Source: JBFHKO01 sp041595355
GTDB taxonomy: Bacteria; Pseudomonadota; Gammaproteobacteria; Enterobacterales; Aeromonadaceae
Direction: 5' to 3'
NCBI GenBank assembly: GCA_041595355.1
Contig: JBFHKO010000156.1
Location: 1-6,053 of the forward strand
Length of the DNA: 6,053 bases
The notes beneath the pieces were generated by a model that had not been told where the DNA came from, did not search any database, and worked only from the letters and a program-made list of their open reading frames with translations. The position numbers and the translations under genes were made by a program. Positions within the stretch are counted from its first letter, which is position 1. Each line of letters begins with the position of its first letter. Positions 1 to 6,053 of the stretch are shown in pieces.

Positions 1-1828
1 AGCGGGCCCCATCGGCGCCGTCGATGACCCTGTGGTCGTAGGAGAGGGCCAGCGGCAGCATCAGGCGCGGCTGGAACTCCTTGCCATTCCACTTGGGTTT
101 CATCTCGGACTTGGAGACCCCCAGTATGGCCACTTCCGGCGCATTGACGATGGGGGTGAACTGGGTGCCACCGATGCCGCCGAGGCTGGAGATGGTGAAG
201 CAGCCGCCCTGCATGTCGCTGCCGGTCAGCTTGCCGGCGCGGGCCTTCTTGGAGATCTCCGCCAGCTCCTGGGAGAGCTCGTAGATGCCCTTCTTGTTGA
301 CATCGCGCACCACGGGCACCACCAGGCCATTGGGGGTATCCACCGCCACGCCGACATGGATGTACTGCTTCATGATGAGCTTGCTGCCATCCTCGGAGAG
401 CGACGAGCAGAACTTGGGATGCGCTTCCAGCGCCTTGCCCACCGCCTTGAGAATGAACACCAGCGGCGTGATCTTGAAGCCCAGCTGCTGCTTGTCGGCG
501 ACGATGTTCTGCTCCTTGCGGAAGGCCTCCAGCTCGGTGGTATCCGCCTCGTCGAACTGGGTGACATGGGGGATCATCACCCAGTTGCGGTGCAGGTTCG
601 GGCCGGAGATCTTCTGGATGCGGGTCAGCGCCACCTCCTCCACCGGACCGAACTTGGCAAAATCCACCTTGGGCCAGGGCAGCACGCCCAGCCCGGCCCC
701 CGCGGCCACGCCCACCGGCGTCGCCTCGGCGCGCTTGATGATGGACTTGACGTAATCCTGCACGTCTTCCTTCTGGATGCGTCCCTTGCGGCCGGAGCCC
801 TTGACCTTGGCCAGGTTGACGCCGAATTCACGCGCCAGACGGCGCACCGCCGGCGAGGCGTGCACATAGGCCTCGTTGGCCACGAACTCGCCCTTCTCCT
901 CGGCCTTGGCCGCCGCTACGGGCGCAGGTGCAGCGGTGACCGGCGCCGGTGCCGCGGCCGGAGCCGCAACCGGCGCAGCCGTCGTCACGGCCGGCGCGGC
1001 ACCCGCCACCTCGAACAGCATGATGAGCGAGCCGGTAGAGACCTTGTCGCCGGCGGCGACCCGGATCTCCTTGACCAGGCCGGCAAAGGGCGCCGGCACT
1101 TCCATGGAGGCCTTGTCGCCCTCCACGGTCAACAGCGACTGGTCGGCGGCGACGTGCTCGCCCACCTTGACCAGGATCTCGGTCACCTCCACCTCGTCGC
1201 CACCGATGTCCGGTACCGCCACCTCCTTGAGGGCGGCCGCAGCCGGCGCCGCTACCGGGGCAGCGGCCTCAGGAGCGGCGGCCGGCGCGGCACCCGCGAC
1301 CTGGAAGCGCATGATGAGGGAACCGGTGGAGACCTTGTCACCGGCAGCCACCGTGATCTCGCTGACCACGCCGGCGAAGGGCGCCGGCACTTCCATGGAA
1401 GCCTTGTCGCCCTCCACGGCCAGCAGCGACTGGTCGGCGACGACGCTGTCGCCCACCTTGACCAGGATCTCGGTCACCTCCACCTCGTCGCCACCGATGT
1501 CCGGTACCGCCACATCCTGCTGGGCTGCCGCCACAGGGGCTGCCGCAACCGCCGCCGGGGCCGGTGCGGCGTCCACAGCCGGCGCGGCCGCCGCACCGGC
1601 GGCCTCGAATTCCATGATCAGGGAGCCGGTGCTCACCTTGTCGCCCACCGCCACGCTGATGGCCTTGACGATACCGGCCTCGGGGGCCGGCACTTCCATG
1701 GAGGCCTTGTCGCCTTCCACGGCCAGCAGTGACTGGTCGAGCTCGACCTTGTCACCCACCTTCACCAGGATCTCGGTGACTTCGACCTCATCGCTGCCGA
1801 TATCCGGTACATGAATCGCTATAGACAT
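1..1828 (-). CDS. aceF: Pyruvate dehydrogenase E2, dihydrolipoyllysine acetyltransferase (3' end cut by window)
   Basis: E2 core of the cytoplasmic pyruvate dehydrogenase complex. Its lipoyl arms take acetyl groups from AceE, pass them to CoA, and are re-oxidised by E3 (Lpd). My reverse-strand translation gives 609 residues from ATG at 1828. E. coli AceF has 630, and about 18 residues should lie past the left edge. Domains in order: lipoyl 1 (about 1-76, Lys41), lipoyl 2 (about 105-178, Lys142) and lipoyl 3 (about 202-275, Lys239), each lysine in the motif EGDKASMEVPAP. Long Ala/Pro linkers separate them. A peripheral E3-binding domain follows (about 323-360, HASPAVRRLAREFGV), then the catalytic acyltransferase domain (about 388 to the edge) with the active-site motif SYDHRVIDGADG (His599, Asp603). 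The start lies 12 nt after the aceE stop, with GAGG at 1837-1840 as Shine-Dalgarno 8 nt upstream. Lipoyl domains 2 and 3 are unusually alike at DNA level. Family assignment is very secure. Confidence 0.97.
   Translation of the reverse strand, partial: MSIAIHVPDIGSDEVEVTEILVKVGDKVELDQSLLAVEGDKASMEVPAPEAGIVKAISVAVGDKVSTGSLIMEFEAAGAAAAPAVDAAPAPAAVAAAPVAAAQQDVAVPDIGGDEVEVTEILVKVGDSVVADQSLLAVEGDKASMEVPAPFAGVVSEITVAAGDKVSTGSLIMRFQVAGAAPAAAPEAAAPVAAPAAAALKEVAVPDIGGDEVEVTEILVKVGEHVAADQSLLTVEGDKASMEVPAPFAGLVKEIRVAAGDKVSTGSLIMLFEVAGAAPAVTTAAPVAAPAAAPAPVTAAPAPVAAAKAEEKGEFVANEAYVHASPAVRRLAREFGVNLAKVKGSGRKGRIQKEDVQDYVKSIIKRAEATPVGVAAGAGLGVLPWPKVDFAKFGPVEEVALTRIQKISGPNLHRNWVMIPHVTQFDEADTTELEAFRKEQNIVADKQQLGFKITPLVFILKAVGKALEAHPKFCSSLSEDGSKLIMKQYIHVGVAVDTPNGLVVPVVRDVNKKGIYELSQELAEISKKARAGKLTGSDMQGGCFTISSLGGIGGTQFTPIVNAPEVAILGVSKSEMKPKWNGKEFQPRLMLPLALSYDHRVIDGADGAR
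1158..1222 (-). repeat. 65-bp perfect direct repeat, copy in lipoyl domain 3 of aceF
   Basis: Second copy of the repeat at 1449-1513, encoding residues from Val203. Because the offset is a whole number of codons, recombination between the copies would delete or add one complete lipoyl domain plus linker in frame. Confidence 0.93.
1449..1513 (-). repeat. 65-bp perfect direct repeat, copy in lipoyl domain 2 of aceF
   Basis: This copy encodes residues from Val106 (VAVPDIGGDEVEVTEILVKV...) and is identical at every base, including third codon positions, to 1158-1222. The offset is 291 bp, exactly 97 codons. Similarity continues with few differences through the lipoyl-lysine motif. The matching part of lipoyl domain 1 has the same protein sequence but several synonymous changes. 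Confidence 0.93.
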
Positions 1829-1840
1829 CCTCAGATCCTC

Positions 1841-4531
1841 TTATGCGTAGAGCGGGTTGATCTTGTCGGCATCAATGCCGAACTTGGCGATGGCAGCCAC
1901 CACCAGTTGCTTGTCGATCTGGCCCAGGGCGGCCAGCTCGGTCAGGGCGGCCAGCACTATGTAGGCCTCGTTCACCTCGAAGTGGCGACGCAGGTTCTCG
2001 CGGCTGTCGGAACGGCCGAAACCGTCGGTCCCCAGCACCCGGTAACGCTCCGCCGGCACGAAGGCACGCACCTGATCGGCGTAGGACTTCATGTAGTCGG
2101 TGGCGGCGATGGCCGGGGCCGTGCCCAGCACCTGGGCGATGTAGGGCACCCGCGGCGCGGCATCCGGATGCAGCAGGTTCCAGCGATCCGCATCCTGGCC
2201 TTCACGGGCCAGCTCGTTGAAGCTGGTGACGCTGAAGACATCGGAGCCGATGCCGTACTCCTCGGCGAGGATGACGGCAGCGCGGCGCACGTAGTTGAGG
2301 ATGGAGCCGCAACCCAGCAGCTGCACATTCACCGGTTGACCGGCGGTCTTGGCCTGGTCACCGGCCAGGGTTTCCAGCTTGTAGATACCCTTGCGAATGC
2401 CTTCCTCGGCGCCCTCCGGCATGGCCGGGTGGGTGTAGTTCTCGTTCAGGGTGGTCAGGTAGTAATAGACGTTTTCCGGCTCATCGCCGTACATGCGGCG
2501 CAGACCGTCCTGCATGATCACCGCCACCTCGTAGGCATAGGTGGGGTCATAGCTGATGCAGTTGGGAATGGTGCCGGCCAGGATGTGGCTGTGACCATCC
2601 TCGTGCTGCAGACCCTCGCCGTTCAGGGTGGTGCGCCCGGAGGTGCCGCCCACCAGGAAGCCGCGCGCCTGCTGATCGCCCGCCGCCCAGCACATGTCGC
2701 CCACGCGCTGGAAGCCGAACATCGAGTAGTAGATGTAGAAGGGGATCATGGGGCAGTCGTTGGTGCTGTAGGAGGTGGCGGCCGCCAGCCAGGAGGACAT
2801 GGCCCCCAGCTCGTTGATGCCTTCCTGCAGTACCTGGCCCTGCTTGTCTTCCTTGTAGTAGGAGACGATGTCCCGATCCTGGGGCGTGTATTGCTGGCCA
2901 TGGGGGCTGTAGATGCCAATCTGGCGGAACAGCCCTTCCATGCCGAAGGTACGCGCCTCGTCGGCGATGATGGGCACGATGCGCTTGCCGACCGACTTGT
3001 CCTTCAGCAGCACGTTCAGGCCGCGCACGAAGGCCATGGTGGTGGAGATCTCGCGGGTCTGCTCACCCAGCAGCGGGCCGAAGTCGGCCAGCGCCGGAAT
3101 GTCCAGCTTGACGCTGGTCTGGGGCTGACGGGTCGGCAGGTAGCCTTTCAGGTCCGCACGGCGCGCGTGCAGGTACTGGTACTCCTCGCTGCCCGGCTCC
3201 AGGGTCAGATAGGGCAGCTCGGCCAGCTGCTCGTCGGAGACCGGCACCTTGAAACGGTCGCGGAAGTGGCGCACCGAATCCAGCTCCATCTTCTTGACCT
3301 GGTGAGCGATATTCTTGCCTTCGGCGGCGTCGCCCATGCCGTAGCCCTTGATGGTCTTCACCAGGATCACCACCGGCTTGCCCTGGGACTGGCTCGCCTT
3401 CTTGAAGGCGGCGTACACCTTCTTGGGATCGTGGCCGCCACGGTTCAGGGCCCAGATCTGCTCGTCGCTCCAGTCGGCCACCAGGGCGGCGGTCTCCGGA
3501 TACTTGCCGAAGAAGTGCTGGCGCACATAGGCGCCGTCCTTGGACTTGAAGGTCTGGTAGTCGCCGTCCAGGGTCTCGTTCATCAGCTGCACCAGCTTGC
3601 CGGAACTGTCCTTGGCCAGCAGCTCGTCCCACTTGCTGCCCCAGACCACCTTGATGGCTTCCCAGCCGGCGCCACGGAACAGCCCTTCCAGCTCGTGGAT
3701 CACCTTGCCGTTACCCACCACAGGGCCGTCCAGGCGCTGCAGGTTGCAGTTGATGACAAACACCAGGTTATCCAGCTTCTCGCGCACCGCTATGGTGATG
3801 GCACCCTTGGACTCCGGCTCGTCCATCTCGCCATCGCCCAGGAAGGCATAGACGCGCTGGGCGGAGCAATCCTTGAGGCCGCGGTCGGTCAGGTACTTGA
3901 GGAAGCGCGCCTGGTAGATGGCGCCGATGGGCCCCAGGCCCATGGAGACGGTGGGGAACTGCCAGAACTCCGGCATCAGCTTCGGATGCGGATAGGAGGA
4001 GATGCCCTGGCCGTCCACCTCCTGACGGAAGCTGTCCAGCTGCTCGGCGGAGAGCCGGCCTTCCACGAAGGCACGCGCGTAGACGCCGGGGGAGATGTGA
4101 CCCTGGAAGTAGACCAGATCGCCGCCATCCTGCTCGTTGCGGGCGCGGAAGAAGTGGTTGAAGCACACCTCGTAGACGGTGGCTGAGGAGGCGAACGACG
4201 ACATGTGGCCGCCCAGATCCAGACCCTTCTTGGAAGCGCGCAGCACTATCATGATGGCGTTCCAGCGAATGATGGCGCGAATGCGCTGCTCCAGGGTGGT
4301 ATTGCCCGGGTAGGCCGGCTCATCGGCGGGGCTGATGCTGTTCACGTAATCGGTGAGCACGGTGTTGCCACCGGCCAGACCGGCGAGGCCCGCCTTGCGT
4401 GCCTCGGTAGCCAGTTGCTCCAGGATGAAACTGGCGCGCTCGGGACCTTCCTCTCGCAGCAGGGACGCGAGGGCCGCAAGCCACTCTTGAGTCTCTACCG
4501 GATCCACATCGTTTCTAAGGAGTTCAGACAT
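1841..4531 (-). CDS. aceE: Pyruvate dehydrogenase E1 component, homodimeric type
   Basis: Thiamine-diphosphate-dependent E1. It decarboxylates pyruvate and reductively acetylates the lipoyl groups of AceF. The product has 896 residues (E. coli AceE 887) and aligns from MSELLRNDVDPVETQ to INPLYA. Cofactor-site motifs are intact: YFQGHISPGVYARAF (Gln143, His145), LGDGEMDEPESKGA (Asp233) and VINCNLQ (Asn261, Asn263). These are E. coli positions plus three. Catalytic residues recalled for E. coli are also present: His410 in KNIAHQVKK (His407), Glu574 in EGINELG (the cofactor-activating Glu571) and His643 in LQHEDGHSH (His640). A short Ala/Gly/Gln-rich insertion of about 7 residues near 721-736 explains most of the extra length and falls in a surface linker between domains (inference). 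The start is supported by AGGA at 4539-4542, 7 nt before the ATG. It lies 54 bp after pdhR and 12 bp before aceF, so it is cotranscribed with both. Confidence 0.98.
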   Translation of the reverse strand: MSELLRNDVDPVETQEWLAALASLLREEGPERASFILEQLATEARKAGLAGLAGGNTVLTDYVNSISPADEPAYPGNTTLEQRIRAIIRWNAIMIVLRASKKGLDLGGHMSSFASSATVYEVCFNHFFRARNEQDGGDLVYFQGHISPGVYARAFVEGRLSAEQLDSFRQEVDGQGISSYPHPKLMPEFWQFPTVSMGLGPIGAIYQARFLKYLTDRGLKDCSAQRVYAFLGDGEMDEPESKGAITIAVREKLDNLVFVINCNLQRLDGPVVGNGKVIHELEGLFRGAGWEAIKVVWGSKWDELLAKDSSGKLVQLMNETLDGDYQTFKSKDGAYVRQHFFGKYPETAALVADWSDEQIWALNRGGHDPKKVYAAFKKASQSQGKPVVILVKTIKGYGMGDAAEGKNIAHQVKKMELDSVRHFRDRFKVPVSDEQLAELPYLTLEPGSEEYQYLHARRADLKGYLPTRQPQTSVKLDIPALADFGPLLGEQTREISTTMAFVRGLNVLLKDKSVGKRIVPIIADEARTFGMEGLFRQIGIYSPHGQQYTPQDRDIVSYYKEDKQGQVLQEGINELGAMSSWLAAATSYSTNDCPMIPFYIYYSMFGFQRVGDMCWAAGDQQARGFLVGGTSGRTTLNGEGLQHEDGHSHILAGTIPNCISYDPTYAYEVAVIMQDGLRRMYGDEPENVYYYLTTLNENYTHPAMPEGAEEGIRKGIYKLETLAGDQAKTAGQPVNVQLLGCGSILNYVRRAAVILAEEYGIGSDVFSVTSFNELAREGQDADRWNLLHPDAAPRVPYIAQVLGTAPAIAATDYMKSYADQVRAFVPAERYRVLGTDGFGRSDSRENLRRHFEVNEAYIVLAALTELAALGQIDKQLVVAAIAKFGIDADKINPLYA

Positions 4532-4585
4532 GGCTGTTTCCTATCTCTCGTTGACGGCAAAAGCTGGTTGCATACGACAGGGGCA

Positions 4586-5329
4586 CTATGGCTGGCGTAT
4601 CCGGCGCAGGGGGCGCGTGCTGCGCTCCTCCTTCCGCTGAATGTCCAGCAAGGTGTCCTCGATGAAGGCCAGATGCTCATGGCAGGCATCTCGGGCCTGT
4701 TCCGGTTGCCCGGCAAGGATCGCCGCTATCAGCTCGGAGCGATGTCGACGGATCCGGTTTACTACCCCGGGGCGTTGATTCAGCACCTCGATGTTGCGCA
4801 GTATGTTGCGCTCCAGCAGGCTGCGAATGGCCCGCACCAGGTGCAACAGCACCAGGTTGTGGGACGCCTCGGTCATGATCAGGTAAAATTCGGCCACGGC
4901 CGCCGCCTCGCCGGCCAGATCGCCCTGCCGCTGGGCGGCCTCGATCTGCTGCTGGCTGGCGCGGATGCGCTCGAAGTCCACGTCGGTGCCGCGCAGGGCC
5001 GCATAGTAGGCGGCCACCCCTTCCAGCACATGACGAAACTCCAGCAGATCGAACTGGGATTCCGGGTGGCTGACCAGCAGCTCGAACAGCGGATCGGCCA
5101 GCCCGCTGGAGAGCTCGCTGCGCACATAGGTGCCGCCGCCCTGGCGCCGGTAGAGCAGCCCCTTGGCCTCCAGCCGCTGTATCGCCTCCCGCAGCGAGGG
5201 GCGCGATACCTGGAACTGCACCGCCAACTCGCGCTCGGGCAGCAGCTTCTGGCCCGGCTGCAGGCTGCCGTCCACTATCATCTGCTCGAGTTCGGCGACA
5301 ATGCTGTCCGCCAGCTTGGGTTGGCTCAT
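4586..5329 (-). CDS. pdhR: Pyruvate-responsive GntR/FadR-family repressor of the pyruvate dehydrogenase operon
   Basis: Transcriptional repressor. In E. coli, PdhR binds AATTGGTnnnACCAATT and is released by pyruvate. From ATG 5329 the product has 247 residues (E. coli 254). An N-terminal winged helix-turn-helix spans about residues 4-70. It contains LLPERELAVQFQVSRPSLRE, then AIQRLEAKGLLYRRQGGGTYV, nearly identical to E. coli PdhR, so the DNA target should be the same. A C-terminal helical FCD effector domain follows (about 78-232), with LLEFRHVLEGVAAYYAALR, TEASHN and HEHLAFIEDTLLD. A longer in-frame reading from a GTG at 5389 (267 residues) is rejected because it would place the operator and the -10 region inside the gene. 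ATG 5329 matches the conserved QPKL start of the family. Its ribosome-binding site is poor (only GGGG at 5341-5344, 11 nt away). It is the first gene of pdhR-aceE-aceF and presumably autoregulated through the box at 5358-5374. Confidence 0.95.
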   Translation of the reverse strand: MSQPKLADSIVAELEQMIVDGSLQPGQKLLPERELAVQFQVSRPSLREAIQRLEAKGLLYRRQGGGTYVRSELSSGLADPLFELLVSHPESQFDLLEFRHVLEGVAAYYAALRGTDVDFERIRASQQQIEAAQRQGDLAGEAAAVAEFYLIMTEASHNLVLLHLVRAIRSLLERNILRNIEVLNQRPGVVNRIRRHRSELIAAILAGQPEQARDACHEHLAFIEDTLLDIQRKEERSTRPLRRIRQP

Positions 5330-5357
5330 GGCGCTATGGGCCCCGGGCTGAATGTTA

Positions 5358-5374
5358 AATTGGTATGACCAATT
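5358..5374 (-). promoter_or_regulatory. PdhR operator (perfect 17-bp PdhR box)
   Basis: AATTGGTATGACCAATT is a perfect inverted repeat with a 3-bp centre and matches the E. coli PdhR consensus AATTGGTnnnACCAATT at every defined base. It is centred 37 bp upstream of the pdhR ATG and overlaps the last three bases of the predicted -10 hexamer and the likely transcription start. Bound PdhR should therefore block RNA polymerase. This predicts autorepression and control of aceE and aceF by pyruvate. Confidence 0.93.
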
Positions 5375-5399
5375 ACAAGAATGTTGCACAAATTAGCAA
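5372..5399 (-). promoter_or_regulatory. Predicted sigma-70 promoter of pdhR-aceE-aceF
   Basis: Read on the minus strand, TTGCTA (5399-5394, 4 of 6 to the -35 consensus) and TGTAAT (5377-5372, 5 of 6 to the -10 consensus) are separated by 16 bp. They lie in the only AT-rich stretch of the window. The start point would fall near 5365, inside the PdhR box, leaving a leader of about 36 nt. The -10 is fairly convincing and the -35 is weak. An alternative -35, TTGTTA at 5411-5406, has no good -10 partner. Confidence 0.6.
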
Positions 5400-5490
5400 G
5401 GGTTTTAACAATTGTCCACCCGAAAAATGATCTTCCGCAAGCGGACGCCGGGAAATGTGATGCCTGCCGGGCGTGGTCAGACCGGGCGCA

Positions 5491-5540
5491 CAGAGAGCGA
5501 CAAAAGATGAAAGAGGGAAGCGAGGGGTGAAAGAGGGCGG
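5491..5540 (-). terminator. C-rich, G-poor tract, candidate Rho-utilisation region
   Basis: In the ampD-sense RNA these 50 nt contain 23 C, 20 U, 5 G and 2 A by hand count. This is a strong C-over-G bias with many YC dinucleotides, in an otherwise balanced GC-rich region. Such tracts are typical of Rho loading sites. Placed directly after ampD and its hairpin, it could stop ampD transcripts before the pdhR promoter. This is compositional evidence only. Confidence 0.35.
5508..5537. repeat. Short direct repeat, two copies of a 10-mer at 20-bp spacing
   Basis: TGAAAGAGGG occurs at 5508-5517 and again at 5528-5537, start to start 20 bp, about two helical turns. Both copies lie in the purine-rich (plus strand) tract between ampD and pdhR. 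In the transcript they read CCCUCUUUCA, so they may simply be part of the candidate Rho-loading tract. A protein site is possible but unsupported. Confidence 0.5.
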
Positions 5541-5560
5541 GCGGAAGGCGCCCCTCCGCC
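5540..5560 (-). terminator. GC-rich hairpin after ampD, possible terminator
   Basis: Beginning 19 nt after the ampD stop, 21 nt can fold into a 9-bp stem (eight Watson-Crick pairs and one G-U) with a 3-nt GCG loop. The left arm reads GGCGGAGGG and the right arm CCTTCCGCC. The sequence that follows is CGCCCTCTTTCA, not a true U-run, so this is a weak intrinsic terminator at best. It may instead protect the 3' end or act together with the C-rich tract that follows. Confidence 0.4.
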
Positions 5561-5579
5561 GTCGCCCCCCGAGGCCGGG

Positions 5580-6053
5580 CTAGGCGCGCCGCAGCCGGCG
5601 GCGAAAGCCGGGCCAGTCAAAGGCGGGACCGGGATCGCTCTTACGCCCCGGGGCAATGTCGCTGTGACCGACGATGCGCTCCCGGGTGATGGCGGGATAG
5701 GCGGCCATCAGGCTGCGGCCCAGCTCGGCCAGCACGGCGTACTGGGGCTCGGTGTAGCCGCCCTCATCGGTGCCCTCCAGCTCGACGCCGATGGAAAAAT
5801 CGTTGCACGCCTCGCGGCCGTCGAAGCAGGAACGGCCCGCATGCCAGGCGCGTTCCAGAAAGGAGACATACTGCACCAGCTCGCCATCGCGGCGAATGAG
5901 GCAGTGGGCCGACACCTGCAGCCCGGCGATGGCGGCAAAATAGGGGTGCGCCAACGGATCCAGCCGCCCCAGGAAGAGATCCTCTATCCAGGGGCCGCCA
6001 AACTGCCCCGGCGGCAGGCTGATGCCATGCACCACCAGCAGGCTGATCGCGGC
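5580..6053 (-). CDS. ampD: 1,6-anhydro-N-acetylmuramyl-L-alanine amidase AmpD (5' end cut by window)
   Basis: Cytoplasmic zinc amidase of peptidoglycan recycling. It removes the stem peptide from anhydro-muropeptides, which otherwise activate AmpR and induce AmpC beta-lactamase in bacteria that carry them. The frame is open to the right edge (AAISLLVVHGISLPPGQFGG...), so about 27 N-terminal residues are missing compared with the 183-residue E. coli protein. The start is out of view, and the GTG at 6035 is an internal valine codon. Residues recalled for Citrobacter freundii AmpD are all present: zinc ligands His34 (VVHGIS), His154 (GHSDIAPGRK) and Asp164 (KSDPGPAFDW), plus catalytic Glu116 (SIGVELEGTD) and Lys162 (GRKSD). 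SAHCLIRRDGE and RAWHAG are also family hallmarks. The tail ends in Arg-rich RRRLRRA. Nothing suggests inactivation in the visible part. It is on the same strand as pdhR, 250 bp upstream, with a possible terminator between them. Confidence 0.96.
   Translation of the reverse strand, partial: AAISLLVVHGISLPPGQFGGPWIEDLFLGRLDPLAHPYFAAIAGLQVSAHCLIRRDGELVQYVSFLERAWHAGRSCFDGREACNDFSIGVELEGTDEGGYTEPQYAVLAELGRSLMAAYPAITRERIVGHSDIAPGRKSDPGPAFDWPGFRRRLRRA

Noticed and set aside
32..1732. 566-codon plus-strand open frame opposite aceF
   Set aside because: It is antisense to a clear, motif-rich aceF. Its His/Arg/Gly/Leu-rich low-complexity product is typical of reverse frames of GC3-biased genes, and its repeats mirror the lipoyl domains.
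876..1814. 312-codon plus-strand Ala/Thr/Ser-rich frame with internal repeats
   Set aside because: The repeats are the lipoyl domains and Ala/Pro linkers of aceF read on the other strand. No ribosome site or independent family signal is seen.
1811..4186. 791-codon plus-strand open frame opposite aceE
   Set aside because: aceE on the minus strand has full-length homology and all catalytic residues. The long antisense frame follows from the rarity of stop codons in reverse GC-rich codons.
4532..4585. Possible separate aceE promoter in the pdhR-aceE gap
   Set aside because: The 54 bases contain a good aceE ribosome site but no paired -35/-10 elements, PdhR box or terminator that I can see.
4205..5368. 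387-codon plus-strand open frame spanning aceE start, the intergenic gap and pdhR
   Set aside because: It crosses gene boundaries on the other strand, has no recognisable domain, and the PdhR and AceE readings are far better supported.
5434..5445. TCCGCTTGCGGA palindrome followed, 6 nt later, by TTTTT on the minus strand
   Set aside because: The stem is only 4-5 bp and the T-run is not adjacent. It does not meet the form of an intrinsic terminator, though it could fold with a CUUG loop.
5456..5471. TGTGA motif suggesting a CRP site
   Set aside because: Only one half-site is present. The expected TCACA six bases further on is missing.

Overview
The window is a conserved core-genome segment of a GC-rich gammaproteobacterium. 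All genes lie on the minus strand, so transcription runs from the right edge to the left. The order is ampD (partial), pdhR, aceE, aceF (partial). The proteins match the Escherichia coli homologues, as recalled from memory, closely along their length. Codon use is strongly GC3-biased. A GC-rich, E. coli-like AceE/AceF/PdhR set fits an Aeromonadales-type organism (Aeromonas, Oceanimonas, Zobellella), but the sequence alone does not settle the genus.

Right part (5580-6053): the C-terminal ~157 residues of AmpD, the cytoplasmic 1,6-anhydro-MurNAc-L-alanine amidase of cell-wall recycling. Its N-terminus lies beyond the window. A non-coding stretch of 250 bases (5330-5579) separates it from pdhR. 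That stretch holds a GC-rich hairpin just after the ampD stop, a long G-poor pyrimidine-rich tract on the transcribed strand (a possible Rho-dependent termination region), and then an AT-rich promoter region. The promoter region carries a perfect 17-bp PdhR operator. There is no ampE between ampD and pdhR, unlike E. coli.

Middle and left (1-5329): the pyruvate dehydrogenase operon. PdhR is a pyruvate-sensing GntR/FadR-type repressor. AceE is the thiamine-diphosphate E1 subunit. AceF is the E2 dihydrolipoyl acetyltransferase with three lipoyl domains, and it runs off the left edge about 18 residues before its expected C-terminus. The gaps are 54 bp (pdhR-aceE) and 12 bp (aceE-aceF), with no obvious terminator or promoter in either, so the three genes are probably one transcript. 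An lpd (E3) gene would be expected just beyond the left edge, but it is not in view. Rising pyruvate should release PdhR from its box, and the operon then makes the complex that converts pyruvate to acetyl-CoA.

No undescribed system is visible. The points worth a second look are a 65-bp perfect repeat between the DNA of lipoyl domains 2 and 3, the C-rich tract after ampD, the PdhR box overlapping the predicted -10 element, possible ArcA-like repeats, and the missing ampE. The large plus-strand open frames are antisense shadows of these genes.
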